From CAZLYX01 sp964563885 (GTDB taxonomy: Bacteria > Pseudomonadota > Gammaproteobacteria > Burkholderiales > Neisseriaceae), in NCBI GenBank assembly GCA_964563885.1, contig CAZLYX010000023.1, positions 1-29,928 of the forward strand: 29,928 bases of DNA, read 5' to 3'. Below the pieces are notes generated by a model. That model was not told the origin of the DNA, made no database searches, and saw only the letters and a program-made list of their open reading frames with translations. This document shows positions 8,091-16,590 of the stretch, piece by piece. Numbering within the stretch: position 1 is the first letter of the stretch; the number at the start of each line of letters is the position of its first letter. Made by a program: the position numbers and the translations under genes.

Positions 8091-8324
8091 ATGACGTTTA
8101 CCGTTGAACAGCACCAGTCTTTGCTGGCACAAAAAGGTATAGGTAACACTATTTTGCAACGACTGGTACAAATGGGTTTGGATGATGTGGAGAAGTTGGC
8201 AGCTGCCTCAGTAGATGACATATTGGAGCAAGGCAGAGCCTTAACAGGCAGTACTTGTTGGCAAAACAGCCCACAAGCACGCGCTGCCATCAACACAGCA
8301 ATACTTTGGGCGCAACAGCAGTAA
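8091..8324 (+). CDS. Small helix-hairpin-helix-like protein inside the rpoB-rpoC gap
   Basis: A 77-residue protein with a near-ideal ribosome site (AGGAGGTGAAAC before ATG 8091). Residues about 10-50 (LLAQKGIGNTILQRLVQMGL and following) look like a helix-hairpin-helix unit with GIG at 16-18, a fold that usually binds the DNA backbone. The C-terminal part has a compact motif GSTCWQNSPQARAAI (53-67). I recall similar short proteins in proteobacteria as uncharacterised or loosely named 'recombinase', but I cannot verify that here. No signal peptide or membrane segment. Being between rpoB and rpoC it should be co-expressed with RNA polymerase unless the preceding DUS hairpin stops transcription. 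The ribosome site and acceptable codon use support a real gene. Function unknown. Confidence 0.75.
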   Translation: MTFTVEQHQSLLAQKGIGNTILQRLVQMGLDDVEKLAAASVDDILEQGRALTGSTCWQNSPQARAAINTAILWAQQQ

Positions 8325-8351
8325 GGCGTTACACAAAACCATTAATCCAAT

Positions 8352-8363
8352 AGGCTACCTGAA
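8352..8363 (+). repeat. Single DNA uptake sequence before rpoC
   Basis: A perfect AGGCTACCTGAA, unpaired. A second, diverged copy AGGCCGCCTGAA (two mismatches) is at 8467-8478. The 198-base stretch between the small gene and rpoC holds nothing else that I can support; TTGCCC and TATGAT near 8389-8415 are spaced only 15 bases apart and are not called a promoter. Confidence 0.85.
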
Positions 8364-8522
8364 ACCGCAATAGTGATTTCAGATAATCTTGCCCAAATAG
8401 TTAGACCAGTATGATTGTGTTTTGCCATCACCCTGCTTAAACACCGAAACATCCAGCAGCATATAGAGGCCGCCTGAAAAGCCTGCCCGAACTGCAAGAA
8501 TACTTTCCGTTAAGGAGCATAA

Positions 8523-11500
8523 ATGAAAGCTTTATTAGACTTATTTAATCCGCTGCAATCCAATGGCATGGAACAAGAGTTCGACGCCATTAAAATTGGT
8601 ATTGCCTCGCCCGATACTATCCGTTCATGGTCTTATGGCGAAGTGAAAAAGCCAGAAACCATTAACTACCGTACCTTCAAGCCCGAGCGCGATGGTTTGT
8701 TTTGTGCCAAGATTTTTGGCCCAGTTAAAGACTATGAGTGCTTGTGTGGTAAGTACAAGCGCCTAAAATTTAAAGGTGTTACCTGTGAAAAATGTGGTGT
8801 TGAAGTTACGCTGTCTAAAGTGCGTCGTGAGCGCATGGGCCACATCGATTTAGCAGCACCAGTTGCACACATTTGGTTTTTGAAATCACTACCATCTCGC
8901 TTAGGCATGGTATTGGACATGACCTTACGTGACATTGAGCGTGTGCTGTATTTTGAAGCCTTTGTGGTAACCGATCCGGGCATGACGTCACTGCTACGTC
9001 GCCAGTTGCTGACCGAAGAAGACTATTACACCAACCTAGATGAATTTGGTGACGATTTTGATGCCAAAATGGGCGCCGAAGGCATTCGCGACTTATTGCG
9101 CGCACTGGATATTCCTAAAGAAGTAGAAGTACTTCGCCAAGAGTTAGAAGCCACTGGTTCTGATACTAAAATCAAAAAAATTGCCAAGCGTCTAAAAGTG
9201 TTAGAGGCTTTCCAGCGTTCTGGCATGAAGCTGGAATGGATGATTATGGACGTGCTGCCAGTATTGCCGCCAGATTTACGTCCGTTGGTACCTTTGGATG
9301 GTGGTCGTTTTGCCACTTCTGACTTGAATGACCTGTACCGCCGCGTTATCAACCGTAACAACCGTTTGAAACGCCTACTGGAATTGCGCGCACCCGATAT
9401 CATCGTGCGCAACGAAAAACGCATGTTGCAGGAAGCTGTCGATTCGCTGCTGGATAATGGTCGTCGTGGTAAAGCCATGACTGGCCCAAGTAAGCGTCCG
9501 CTGAAATCACTGGCAGACATGATTAAAGGTAAGGGCGGTCGTTTCCGTCAAAACTTGCTGGGTAAACGTGTGGATTACTCTGGTCGTTCAGTAATTACCG
9601 TTGGTCCTTATTTGCGTCTGCATCAATGTGGCCTGCCAAAGAAAATGGCTTTAGAACTGTTTAAGCCGTTTATTTTCCACAAGTTAGAAGTGTTAGAGTT
9701 GGCTTCTACTGTGAAAGCAGCCAAGAAATTAGTAGAAAATGAAGTGCCAGAAGTATGGGACATCTTGGAAGAAGTTATTCGCGAACATCCAGTAATGCTG
9801 AACCGTGCGCCAACACTTCACCGTTTAGGTATTCAAGCATTTGAACCAATTTTGATTGAAGGCAAAGCCATTCAGCTACATCCGCTGGTTTGTGCGGCAT
9901 TTAACGCCGACTTTGACGGTGACCAAATGGCTGTTCACGTACCCTTATCGCTTGAAGCGCAAATGGAAGCTCGCACCTTAATGCTAGCCTCTAATAACGT
10001 ATTGTCACCCGCCAATGGTGAACCAATTATCGTGCCTTCACAGGATATCGTATTGGGTTTGTATTACATGACCCGTGACAAGATCAACGGTAAAGGCGAA
10101 GGCAGTTTATTTGCTGATGTAAAAGAAGTTCACCGTGCCTATAACACTCAACAAGTAGAATTGGGCGCTAAAATCACCGTTCGTGTGCGCGAATGGGTGA
10201 AAAATGATCAAGATGAATTTGAAGCCGTGGTTAATCGTTATGAAACCACAGTGGGTCGTGCGCTGTTATCTGAGATTTTACCCAAAGGCTTGCCATTTGA
10301 GTATGTTAATAAGGCCTTAAAAAAGAAAGAAATTTCTCGCTTAATCAATGCTTCGTTCCGTCTGTGTGGCCTGCGTGATACGGTAATTTTTGCTGACCAT
10401 CTGATGTATACAGGCTTTGCTTTTGCAGCGAAGGGCGGCATCTCAATTTGTGTTGATGACATGGAAATCCCAAAAGAGAAAACTGTGTTGCTGGCTAAAG
10501 CCAATGGCGAAGTGAAGGAAATTGAACAGCAATATCGCCAAGGTTTGGTAACCAACGGTGAGCGTTATAACAAAGTAGTCGATATTTGGGGCCGTGCTGG
10601 TGATGATATTGCCAAGGCAATGATGAAAAACCTGTCTACTGAAAAAGTGTTTGATCGTGATGGTAAAGAAGTAGAGCAAGAGTCATTCAACTCTATTTAC
10701 ATGATGGCCGATTCAGGTGCTCGTGGTTCGGCAGCTCAGATTAAACAGCTATCTGGTATGCGTGGTTTGATGGCTAAGCCAGATGGCTCGATTATTGAGA
10801 CACCAATTACAGCCAACTTCCGTGAAGGCTTAACCGTATTACAATACTTTATTGCCACACACGGTGCGCGTAAAGGTTTGGCCGATACGGCGTTGAAAAC
10901 GGCTAACTCAGGTTACCTGACTCGTCGTTTGGTAGACGTTACCCAAGACTTAGTCGTAGTTGAATATGATTGTAAAACCACTGACGGCTTCGTAATGAAA
11001 GCTGTGGTGCAGGGTGGTGATGTTATTGAACCGCTGCGTGACCGTATTTTAGGTCGTGTTGTTGCTTCTGATGTGGTTGACCCTTCTACTAATGAAACAC
11101 TGGTAGAAGCAGGTACTTTACTGACTGAAGAAATGGTGGACATGATCGACAATTCTGGTGCAGATGAAGTTAAAGTTCGCACGCCTATTACCTGTAAAAC
11201 TCGTTATGGTTTGTGTGCACACTGTTATGGTCGTGACCTAGCTCGCGGTAAATTGGTTGACTCTGGCGAAGCAGTTGGTGTGATTGCTGCTCAATCTATT
11301 GGTGAGCCAGGTACTCAGTTGACGATGCGTACGTTCCACATTGGTGGTGCTGCTTCTCGAGCTGCTGCCGCTAGCCAAGTAGAATCTAAGTCTAACGGTA
11401 CGGCTCGTTTCAGCACTCAAATGCGTTATGTAGCCAACAACAAGGGTGATTTGGTTGTGATTGGCCGTTCTTCTGAAGTGGTCATTCATGACGATCTTGG

Positions 11501-12707
11501 TCGTGAGCGTGAACGCCATAAAGTGCCTTACGGTTCGATTCTGTTGGCTCAAGACGGTCAAGCCATTAAAGCTGGCCAAACCTTAGCAACATGGGATCCG
11601 CATACTCGTCCGATGATTACTGAACATGGTGGTCGTGTCCGCTTTGAGAATATTGAAGATGGCGTAACCGTAGCCAGACAAACTGATGAAGTAACTGGCT
11701 TGTCTACCTTGGTAGTAATTGATGGTAAACGTCGCTCAGCAACCACCATTTCTAAGTTGTTGCGTCCTACAGTAAAACTGTTGGATGAAGATGGTGAAGA
11801 AGTGAAAATACCGGGTACAGATACCGCTATTTCGATGGCCTTCCCGATTGGTGCAGTGATTTCAGTGCGTGAAGATCAATTAATCGGCAAAGGCGATGTA
11901 TTGGCGCGTATTCCACAAGCCTCTTCTAAAACCCGTGATATTACCGGTGGTCTGCCGCGTGTAGCTGAGCTATTTGAAGCACGTATTCCAAAAGATGCTG
12001 GTATGTTGGCTGAAGTAACTGGTGTTGTTTCGTTTGGTAAAGAAACCAAAGGCAAACAGCGTTTGGTTATTACCGATGTAGACGGCGTGGCTTATGAAAC
12101 ACTGATTTCTAAAGAAAAACAGATTTTGGTGCATGATGGTCAAGTAGTAAACCGTGGTGAAATCATCGTGGACGGCTCGGTAGATCCGCATGATATTTTG
12201 CGATTAAAAGGCATCGAAGAATTGGCTCGCTATATTGTGCAAGAAGTACAAGAGGTTTATCGCCTACAAGGCGTGAGAATTTCTGATAAGCACATTGAAG
12301 TGATTATTCGCCAAATGTTGCGTCGCGTGAATATTGCTGACTCAGGTGAAACCGGCTTTATTACGGGTGAACAAGTGGAGCGTGGAGATGTTACCTTGGC
12401 CAACGAACGTGCGTTGCATGAAGGCAAAGAGCCAGCTCGTTACGAAAACGTGTTGCTAGGTATTACCAAAGCTTCACTATCGACCGACAGCTTTATTTCA
12501 GCTGCTTCGTTCCAGGAAACCACTCGCGTGTTGACCGAAGCTGCGATTATGGGCAAAAAGGACGATTTACGTGGTCTGAAAGAAAACGTAATCGTGGGCC
12601 GTTTAATTCCAGCCGGTACTGGCTTATCTTACCATCGCCGCCGCCGTGAACAATGGCAAGCGCATCATGAAGCCGAAGTAAAAGAAAAGGTTGATGAAGC
12701 TGAATAA
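8523..12707 (+). CDS. rpoC: DNA-directed RNA polymerase subunit beta'
   Basis: This is the catalytic beta' subunit, 1394 residues, family length for this group. The start is ATG 8523 behind AAGGAGCATAA. The N-terminal zinc ribbon has Cys73, Cys75, Cys88 and Cys91. The active-site motif NADFDGDQM lies at residues 461-469, with Asp463, Asp465 and Asp467 holding catalytic magnesium. The second zinc site is the CKTRYGLCAHC cluster, followed by the trigger-loop region GEPGTQLTMRTFHIGG. The C-terminus ends in a charged helix. Reading frame is intact. A strong terminator follows, so the beta operon ends here and does not run into the accessory block. Confidence 0.99.
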   Translation: MKALLDLFNPLQSNGMEQEFDAIKIGIASPDTIRSWSYGEVKKPETINYRTFKPERDGLFCAKIFGPVKDYECLCGKYKRLKFKGVTCEKCGVEVTLSKVRRERMGHIDLAAPVAHIWFLKSLPSRLGMVLDMTLRDIERVLYFEAFVVTDPGMTSLLRRQLLTEEDYYTNLDEFGDDFDAKMGAEGIRDLLRALDIPKEVEVLRQELEATGSDTKIKKIAKRLKVLEAFQRSGMKLEWMIMDVLPVLPPDLRPLVPLDGGRFATSDLNDLYRRVINRNNRLKRLLELRAPDIIVRNEKRMLQEAVDSLLDNGRRGKAMTGPSKRPLKSLADMIKGKGGRFRQNLLGKRVDYSGRSVITVGPYLRLHQCGLPKKMALELFKPFIFHKLEVLELASTVKAAKKLVENEVPEVWDILEEVIREHPVMLNRAPTLHRLGIQAFEPILIEGKAIQLHPLVCAAFNADFDGDQMAVHVPLSLEAQMEARTLMLASNNVLSPANGEPIIVPSQDIVLGLYYMTRDKINGKGEGSLFADVKEVHRAYNTQQVELGAKITVRVREWVKNDQDEFEAVVNRYETTVGRALLSEILPKGLPFEYVNKALKKKEISRLINASFRLCGLRDTVIFADHLMYTGFAFAAKGGISICVDDMEIPKEKTVLLAKANGEVKEIEQQYRQGLVTNGERYNKVVDIWGRAGDDIAKAMMKNLSTEKVFDRDGKEVEQESFNSIYMMADSGARGSAAQIKQLSGMRGLMAKPDGSIIETPITANFREGLTVLQYFIATHGARKGLADTALKTANSGYLTRRLVDVTQDLVVVEYDCKTTDGFVMKAVVQGGDVIEPLRDRILGRVVASDVVDPSTNETLVEAGTLLTEEMVDMIDNSGADEVKVRTPITCKTRYGLCAHCYGRDLARGKLVDSGEAVGVIAAQSIGEPGTQLTMRTFHIGGAASRAAAASQVESKSNGTARFSTQMRYVANNKGDLVVIGRSSEVVIHDDLGRERERHKVPYGSILLAQDGQAIKAGQTLATWDPHTRPMITEHGGRVRFENIEDGVTVARQTDEVTGLSTLVVIDGKRRSATTISKLLRPTVKLLDEDGEEVKIPGTDTAISMAFPIGAVISVREDQLIGKGDVLARIPQASSKTRDITGGLPRVAELFEARIPKDAGMLAEVTGVVSFGKETKGKQRLVITDVDGVAYETLISKEKQILVHDGQVVNRGEIIVDGSVDPHDILRLKGIEELARYIVQEVQEVYRLQGVRISDKHIEVIIRQMLRRVNIADSGETGFITGEQVERGDVTLANERALHEGKEPARYENVLLGITKASLSTDSFISAASFQETTRVLTEAAIMGKKDDLRGLKENVIVGRLIPAGTGLSYHRRRREQWQAHHEAEVKEKVDEAE

Positions 12708-12730
12708 ACTGGTTTAAGTTACCTAAACCA

Positions 12731-12762
12731 AAACCGCCGATTGTAAAATCGGCGGTTTTTTT
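12731..12762 (+). terminator. Intrinsic terminator of the rpoBC operon
   Basis: AAACCGCCGAT (12731-12741) pairs perfectly with ATCGGCGGTTT (12748-12758), six-base loop, with seven T in total from 12756 up to the start of the assembly gap. GC-rich stem plus T-run makes this a strong terminator. Confidence 0.93.
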
Positions 12763-12862
12763 NNNNNNNNNNNNNNNNNNNNNNNNNNNNNNNNNNNNNN
12801 NNNNNNNNNNNNNNNNNNNNNNNNNNNNNNNNNNNNNNNNNNNNNNNNNNNNNNNNNNNNNN
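12763..12862. other. Assembly gap (100 N)
   Basis: Exactly 100 undetermined bases, the conventional placeholder for a gap of unknown size. It abuts a tandem repeat on its right side, which is probably why the assembly broke here. True length and content are unknown. Confidence 0.99.
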
Positions 12863-12930
12863 CATTCAGGTAGCCTTTTCATTCAGGTAGCCTTTTCATT
12901 CAGGTAGCCTTTTCATTCAGGTAGCCTTTT
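12863..12930. repeat. Tandem array of a 17-bp DUS unit, four perfect copies
   Basis: The unit CATTCAGGTAGCCTTTT is repeated at 12863, 12880, 12897 and 12914 without a mismatch, and a partial CATT follows. Each unit contains one perfect DUS on the minus strand (12865-12876, 12882-12893, 12899-12910, 12916-12927). The array lies between the convergent rpoC and amidase genes and starts right at the assembly gap, so the real copy number may be higher. Confidence 0.95.
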
Positions 12931-12938
12931 CATTTAAA

Positions 12939-14384
12939 TCAGCTGGATAACGGTGGTTCAACATAGCCTTGTATAACCGCTTCTACTTGCATGGCTGCTG
13001 TGAGTAAGCGCTCTTCCTGCCAACGTTTTCCGACCAGTTGCATGCCTACTGGCAGGCCGTTTTGCAGGCCAACGGGTAGGCTGATCACTGGGCTGCCAGT
13101 GAGTGAAAATGGTACGGTAAGCGACATGGTGGCTTCCAGATACGGTAGGTTTTGTGTGCCGATGCTGATTTTGGGCGGCAGGATTAATGCACGATTGGGT
13201 GCATGCGGGAAGGCGGTGGTGGGGCAAACGGGGCAGAGCCAAACATCATAGTGGTCTAAAAAATGTTCGAGTGCGGCGATTAGCTGTTCGCGCTGATTGA
13301 GTGCGCTGTTGTAATGGCGCATATCAAATGCCAGCCCACGTCCAACGCCGTGTAGTAATGCATTGCGTGGCGATGAAAAACGGCTGATTTGGCGCATACC
13401 AAAGCGCAATAACGGAGGCAAACCTAAGCCCAATTCGGTGCCGATTAATGCTCCGAAAGTAGCCCAAACCTTCTGAAAGTCAAAATCTTCGGGCTTGGCA
13501 CGTTCAACAATAAAGCCTGCTGCTTGTAATTTTTTTACTGTTTGATCTAGCCCTGCGCGGGTACGTTCACACAAAGGTAGCCCGTTGAAATCATCCCAAT
13601 AGGCAATTTTTATTTTGCTGTTTTGAGTGTGATTTGGGCGAACGGGAAGGGGTGGCACGGTGCTGTCGATGCAGTCTGTGCCAACAAGGGCGGTGAAGCC
13701 GAGGCGAACATCGTCTACATGGCGCCCAAGTACACCGAGCGATAGCATGTGCCAGATGCTTCTATCTTGCCCAGGAAGTGGCGGAATGTGTCCAGTGATG
13801 GGTAAGCGGTTTTCTGTGGCTTTGAGGCCGACTACACCGCAAAAGGCGGCTGGAATTCGGATTGAACCGGCTAAATCGCTGCCGATATCTATGACAGAGA
13901 AACCAGCGGCTACTGCTACTGCACTGCCGCCAGAGCTGCCGCCCGAAGTGCGAGTTAGGTCAAAAGGATTGTTGGTGCGCCCGAATAATCGGTTGTTGCA
14001 TTGGATATCGCCGGCCAATTCGGGCAGGTTGGTTTTACCTAGCAATATCGCCCCCGCTGCTAACGCGCGCGCTACTACGCTAGCATCTTGGGTTGGTATG
14101 TGATTCTGCAAAGGCGGAAAACCAGCTGTGGTGCGCAAGCCTGCGGTGGCGAACACATCTTTTACGGTGAGTGGTAGACCAAATAAAGGTGGCAAATCAA
14201 CTCCGTTTTGGCGCATGTGATCAGCTTCTGCGGCGTGCTGCAATGCATTTGGGTTGAGTGTAACCACGGCGTTGAGCGCGGGATTGTGTTGCTCAATCCG
14301 CTTTAAGCAGCCAGAAACAAGATCTGTAACAGTAGCACCATCGGCCAGTTGCTGGCGCAAAGGAGAAATCAAAGGCAGAGACAT
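12939..14384 (-). CDS. Amidase-signature family hydrolase
   Basis: A 481-residue serine amidase of the amidase-signature family, cytoplasmic, hydrolysing a carboxamide whose identity cannot be told from sequence. The Ser-cisSer-Lys triad is visible: Lys75 (in LTVKDV), Ser150 (GGSSGGSA) and Ser174 (DLAGSIRIPA), with the 24-residue Ser-Ser spacing typical of the family. The usual GGSIR is AGSIR here. Start at 14384 follows GGAG. No gatB or gatC is adjacent and the flanking motif differs from GatA, so it is not called the Glu-tRNA amidotransferase subunit. It stands alone, convergent with rpoC, and its 3' end is only a few bases from the tandem DUS array. That array, with its T-runs on the plus strand, is not an obvious terminator for it. 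Confidence 0.9.
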   Translation of the reverse strand: MSLPLISPLRQQLADGATVTDLVSGCLKRIEQHNPALNAVVTLNPNALQHAAEADHMRQNGVDLPPLFGLPLTVKDVFATAGLRTTAGFPPLQNHIPTQDASVVARALAAGAILLGKTNLPELAGDIQCNNRLFGRTNNPFDLTRTSGGSSGGSAVAVAAGFSVIDIGSDLAGSIRIPAAFCGVVGLKATENRLPITGHIPPLPGQDRSIWHMLSLGVLGRHVDDVRLGFTALVGTDCIDSTVPPLPVRPNHTQNSKIKIAYWDDFNGLPLCERTRAGLDQTVKKLQAAGFIVERAKPEDFDFQKVWATFGALIGTELGLGLPPLLRFGMRQISRFSSPRNALLHGVGRGLAFDMRHYNSALNQREQLIAALEHFLDHYDVWLCPVCPTTAFPHAPNRALILPPKISIGTQNLPYLEATMSLTVPFSLTGSPVISLPVGLQNGLPVGMQLVGKRWQEERLLTAAMQVEAVIQGYVEPPLSS

Positions 14385-14591
14385 GGCAACACTCCAATGT
14401 TGAAAACATCAGTCTAGCAGCAAGAGGACTATGAGTATTGTATGCAAACGACGTGTTGGTGTTGAGCGAAAAATAATAATGTGGGCTAATTGTGAACATG
14501 TATTGGTTATGTTTAATAGTGAATAGCAATTTAGTGACGAGTGGATAATGTTTATGCATGTTTTATGGGTAGATGATATAAATAATGTAAT

Positions 14592-14626
14592 AAAAGGCTA
14601 CTTGAAACATTCAGGTAGCTTTTTGA
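14592..14626. terminator. Imperfect DUS inverted repeat after the araC-type gene
   Basis: AGGCTACTTGAA (14595-14606) and TTCAGGTAGCTT (14610-14621), each one mismatch from the DUS, face each other across a three-base loop. Flanking A- and T-runs extend the stem. It lies just past the stop of the leftward regulator gene and probably terminates it. The remaining bases between here and the amidase start (about 14385-14591) are AT-rich without a visible gene. Confidence 0.65.
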
Positions 14627-14629
14627 ATG

Positions 14630-15466
14630 TTAAAAGCCTTCAGAACCAAATAATGTTGTCGATGCTTTTGCTGTGGCGTTGAATGCCCATACGTCATCAC
14701 TTTGAGACAACACAGCTTGGCGAATGTGTGTGGGAGTGTGGCCAGTAAAATGCAGAATATCGCGCTGAAAATGGGCTTGGTCGTAATAGCCGCATTCGGT
14801 AGCGAGGGTGACGAGTGGGATATGGGCGCAGTTGAGCAGCAAGGGAATGGCACGGCTACACCGAATTTGGCGACGGTAAGCACGCAGGCTTTGTCCGTAA
14901 GCCGCTTGAAAACGGCGTTCGAGTTGACGGGCGCTGCATGCAAAAGCAGTGCTGAGTTCAGCGCTATGCAAGTGCAGCCATTGGGGCGGGATAAACAAGG
15001 TGTCGGTATAGGCGGCGTGCGCACTGGTCAGAATGGCTAAGGTTTGCCATATATCGGCAATGGCTTGAGAGGGTGTGAGTACAGGCAGGCGTTCGGCCAA
15101 TCGGCAAACGGGCGCTTGTAAATTAGGTGTTAACAAAGATTGCCATGGGGCAAAGGTGTCCATCAATAATCCAGCTGCTTCACCAAACAGGCGCGGCATT
15201 TGACCATGGCGGATGGCAATGTTGAAAATATGGGTGTGTTGGTCTGCCCAAGCCAAACGTGGTTGACGAGTGCCGCCGCAAATAACCAGATTAGGAAATG
15301 TAAGGGTTTCACCGCCGTGGTGTAACACGATTTTCCCGCTTAATGTCACCAATAAAGTTGGATAAAGGCTGGCCGGTATGTGGTAAAAACCATGCGGCAC
15401 CGCCGTGTACATAGCGGTGTGTAAGATGGCACTAAGTTGTGGAGGCGGGGGAATGAAGGTATTCAT
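14630..15466 (-). CDS. AraC-family transcriptional regulator
   Basis: A 278-residue regulator. The C-terminal DNA-binding domain (about 165-252) has both helix-turn-helix units of the AraC/XylS family: the first around LSTAFACSARQLERRFQAAY (171-190) and the second around IPLVTLATECGYYDQAHFQR (216-235), followed by the characteristic FTGHTPTHIRQ. The N-terminal part (1-150) is a probable ligand-sensing barrel that I cannot assign to an effector. It is transcribed alone with no obvious partner gene. A perfect DUS lies upstream. No good ribosome site is seen before the ATG at 15466, so translation start is uncertain; Met19 is an alternative but also lacks one. Confidence 0.9.
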   Translation of the reverse strand: MNTFIPPPPQLSAILHTAMYTAVPHGFYHIPASLYPTLLVTLSGKIVLHHGGETLTFPNLVICGGTRQPRLAWADQHTHIFNIAIRHGQMPRLFGEAAGLLMDTFAPWQSLLTPNLQAPVCRLAERLPVLTPSQAIADIWQTLAILTSAHAAYTDTLFIPPQWLHLHSAELSTAFACSARQLERRFQAAYGQSLRAYRRQIRCSRAIPLLLNCAHIPLVTLATECGYYDQAHFQRDILHFTGHTPTHIRQAVLSQSDDVWAFNATAKASTTLFGSEGF

Positions 15467-15494
15467 AGCGGCAGATTCGTTGAATAATCAGCAT

Positions 15495-15506
15495 AGGCTA
15501 CCTGAA
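15495..15506 (+). repeat. Single DNA uptake sequence upstream of the araC-type gene
   Basis: A perfect AGGCTACCTGAA without an inverse partner, 29 bases upstream of the regulator's start codon, i.e. inside its leader or promoter region. Confidence 0.9.
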
Positions 15507-15644
15507 AATAATCTGTTGTGCTTAGATTAAACGATGCTTATTGCAACATGCGCAAAACTTGCCATTACAACAGCGCAATGAATGCAGGCAAGTAATCTGG
15601 CTAGAAAACTTGCTCGTATAGCATAAAGTCAGACGCCGTTAAAC

Positions 15645-15684
15645 AACCCATCGGCTTAACGAAAATAAGTCTAGTCGATGGGTT
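15645..15684 (-). terminator. Candidate terminator hairpin after nadC
   Basis: AACCCATCG (15645-15653) and CGATGGGTT (15676-15684) form a 9-bp stem with a 22-base loop, 19 bases past the nadC stop on the minus strand. The T-run is weak. It does not contain a DUS, unlike most other hairpins in this region. Confidence 0.5.
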
Positions 15685-15702
15685 ATTCAGCTAGCCTCAG
15701 TT

Positions 15703-16554
15703 TTATGCGTCTAGATAATCTAAACCGATATCTAAAGCTTTGCTGCTGTGTGTGAGATAGCCCAATGCAATGGAATCAACACCTGTTTCGGCAACTTCGC
15801 GTAAGCGCGAAAAATCAATACCGCCAGAAGCTTGGGTGTGTGCTTTGCCTTGGCACAGTGTTACCGCTTGGCGTAATTGCTGAGTATCCATGTTGTCTAA
15901 CAAAATCAGTTTGGCGCCAGCAGCAAGCGCAACGTGCAATTGCTCTAAGGTATCAACTTCAACTTCAACAGCAATCCATGCACCAGCAGCTTGTTGAGCG
16001 CGCTCAATTGCGGCGCTCAAGCTGCCAGCAAGGGCGATGTGGTTATCTTTAATTAATACCGCATCGTCCAAGCCCATGCGATGGTTGAGGCCACCACCAG
16101 CACGAACAGCATATTTTTGCAAGGTGCGCAGTAGCGGCAGGGTTTTACGGCTACACATGATTTGTGCGCTGGTGCCCGCCACAGCAACCACAGCGGCGGC
16201 AGTCATGCTGGCGATGCCGCTAAGGTGAGTGAGAAAATTTAATGCAGTGCGCTCGGCGCTGAGCAACGCACGAATATCGCCGCGTACTTTGGCTAAAGTC
16301 TGCCCAGCGTGAATAGTGTCGCCATCGGCCGCGATGGCTTCAAAATAAATGCTGGCATCAAGACGGTGGAACGCCAATCTTGCCAATGACATGCCAGCCA
16401 ATACGCCTGTTTCTCGGCTAACTATGGCCAATTGAGCTTGAGCATTGCCTTCAAATACCAGTTCAGATGTAATGTCACCACGGCGGCCTAAATCTTCGGC
16501 GAGTGCTTGGTCTACATAAGGTTGTAGCAGAATATCGGGTAGCGGATAGAGCAT
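15703..16554 (-). CDS. nadC: Nicotinate-nucleotide pyrophosphorylase (carboxylating)
   Basis: NadC converts quinolinate and PRPP to nicotinate mononucleotide, the third step of de novo NAD synthesis. The protein is 283 residues, family length. The N-terminal EDLGRRGDITS (20-30), then LSAERTALNFLTHLSGIAS (98-116), SRKT (135-138), GGGLNHRMGLDD (153-164) and IKDNH (168-172) are quinolinate phosphoribosyltransferase signatures. The usual TRKT(T)PG segment reads SRKTLPL here. A ModD-type paralogue was considered, but the NHRMGLDD...KDNH block and the nad context favour NadC. It starts at 16554 behind AAAGGATAA and lies 36 bases downstream of the NrtR-type gene, so the two form a leftward operon. 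Confidence 0.95.
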   Translation of the reverse strand: MLYPLPDILLQPYVDQALAEDLGRRGDITSELVFEGNAQAQLAIVSRETGVLAGMSLARLAFHRLDASIYFEAIAADGDTIHAGQTLAKVRGDIRALLSAERTALNFLTHLSGIASMTAAAVVAVAGTSAQIMCSRKTLPLLRTLQKYAVRAGGGLNHRMGLDDAVLIKDNHIALAGSLSAAIERAQQAAGAWIAVEVEVDTLEQLHVALAAGAKLILLDNMDTQQLRQAVTLCQGKAHTQASGGIDFSRLREVAETGVDSIALGYLTHSSKALDIGLDYLDA

Positions 16555-16590
16555 GGTTATCCTTTCAGGTGGCTTTTGGGGTGAAATGTT

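Noticed and set aside
8389..8415. Promoter for rpoC (TTGCCC and TATGAT)
   Set aside because: Spacing is only 15 bases and neither box is a good match.
12547..12882. Leftward frame of 111 codons running across the N gap
   Set aside because: A third of it is undetermined bases and the rest is antisense to rpoC and its terminator.
12863..12930. CRISPR array
   Set aside because: The 17-bp repeats are directly adjacent with no spacers, and the unit is a DNA uptake sequence. No cas gene is present.
13660..14103. Rightward frame of 147 codons inside the amidase gene
   Set aside because: Antisense shadow of a gene with an intact catalytic triad; no ribosome site or domain.
12939..14384. GatA subunit of Glu-tRNA(Gln) amidotransferase
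   Set aside because: Same superfamily, but no gatB or gatC nearby and the catalytic block reads DLAGSIR rather than the GatA-type DTGGSIR.
15703..16554. ModD (molybdenum-associated NadC paralogue)
   Set aside because: The segment around SRKT is slightly ModD-like, but GLNHRMGLDD and IKDNH plus the adjacent nrtR, nadA and nadB favour NadC. No molybdate transport gene is near.
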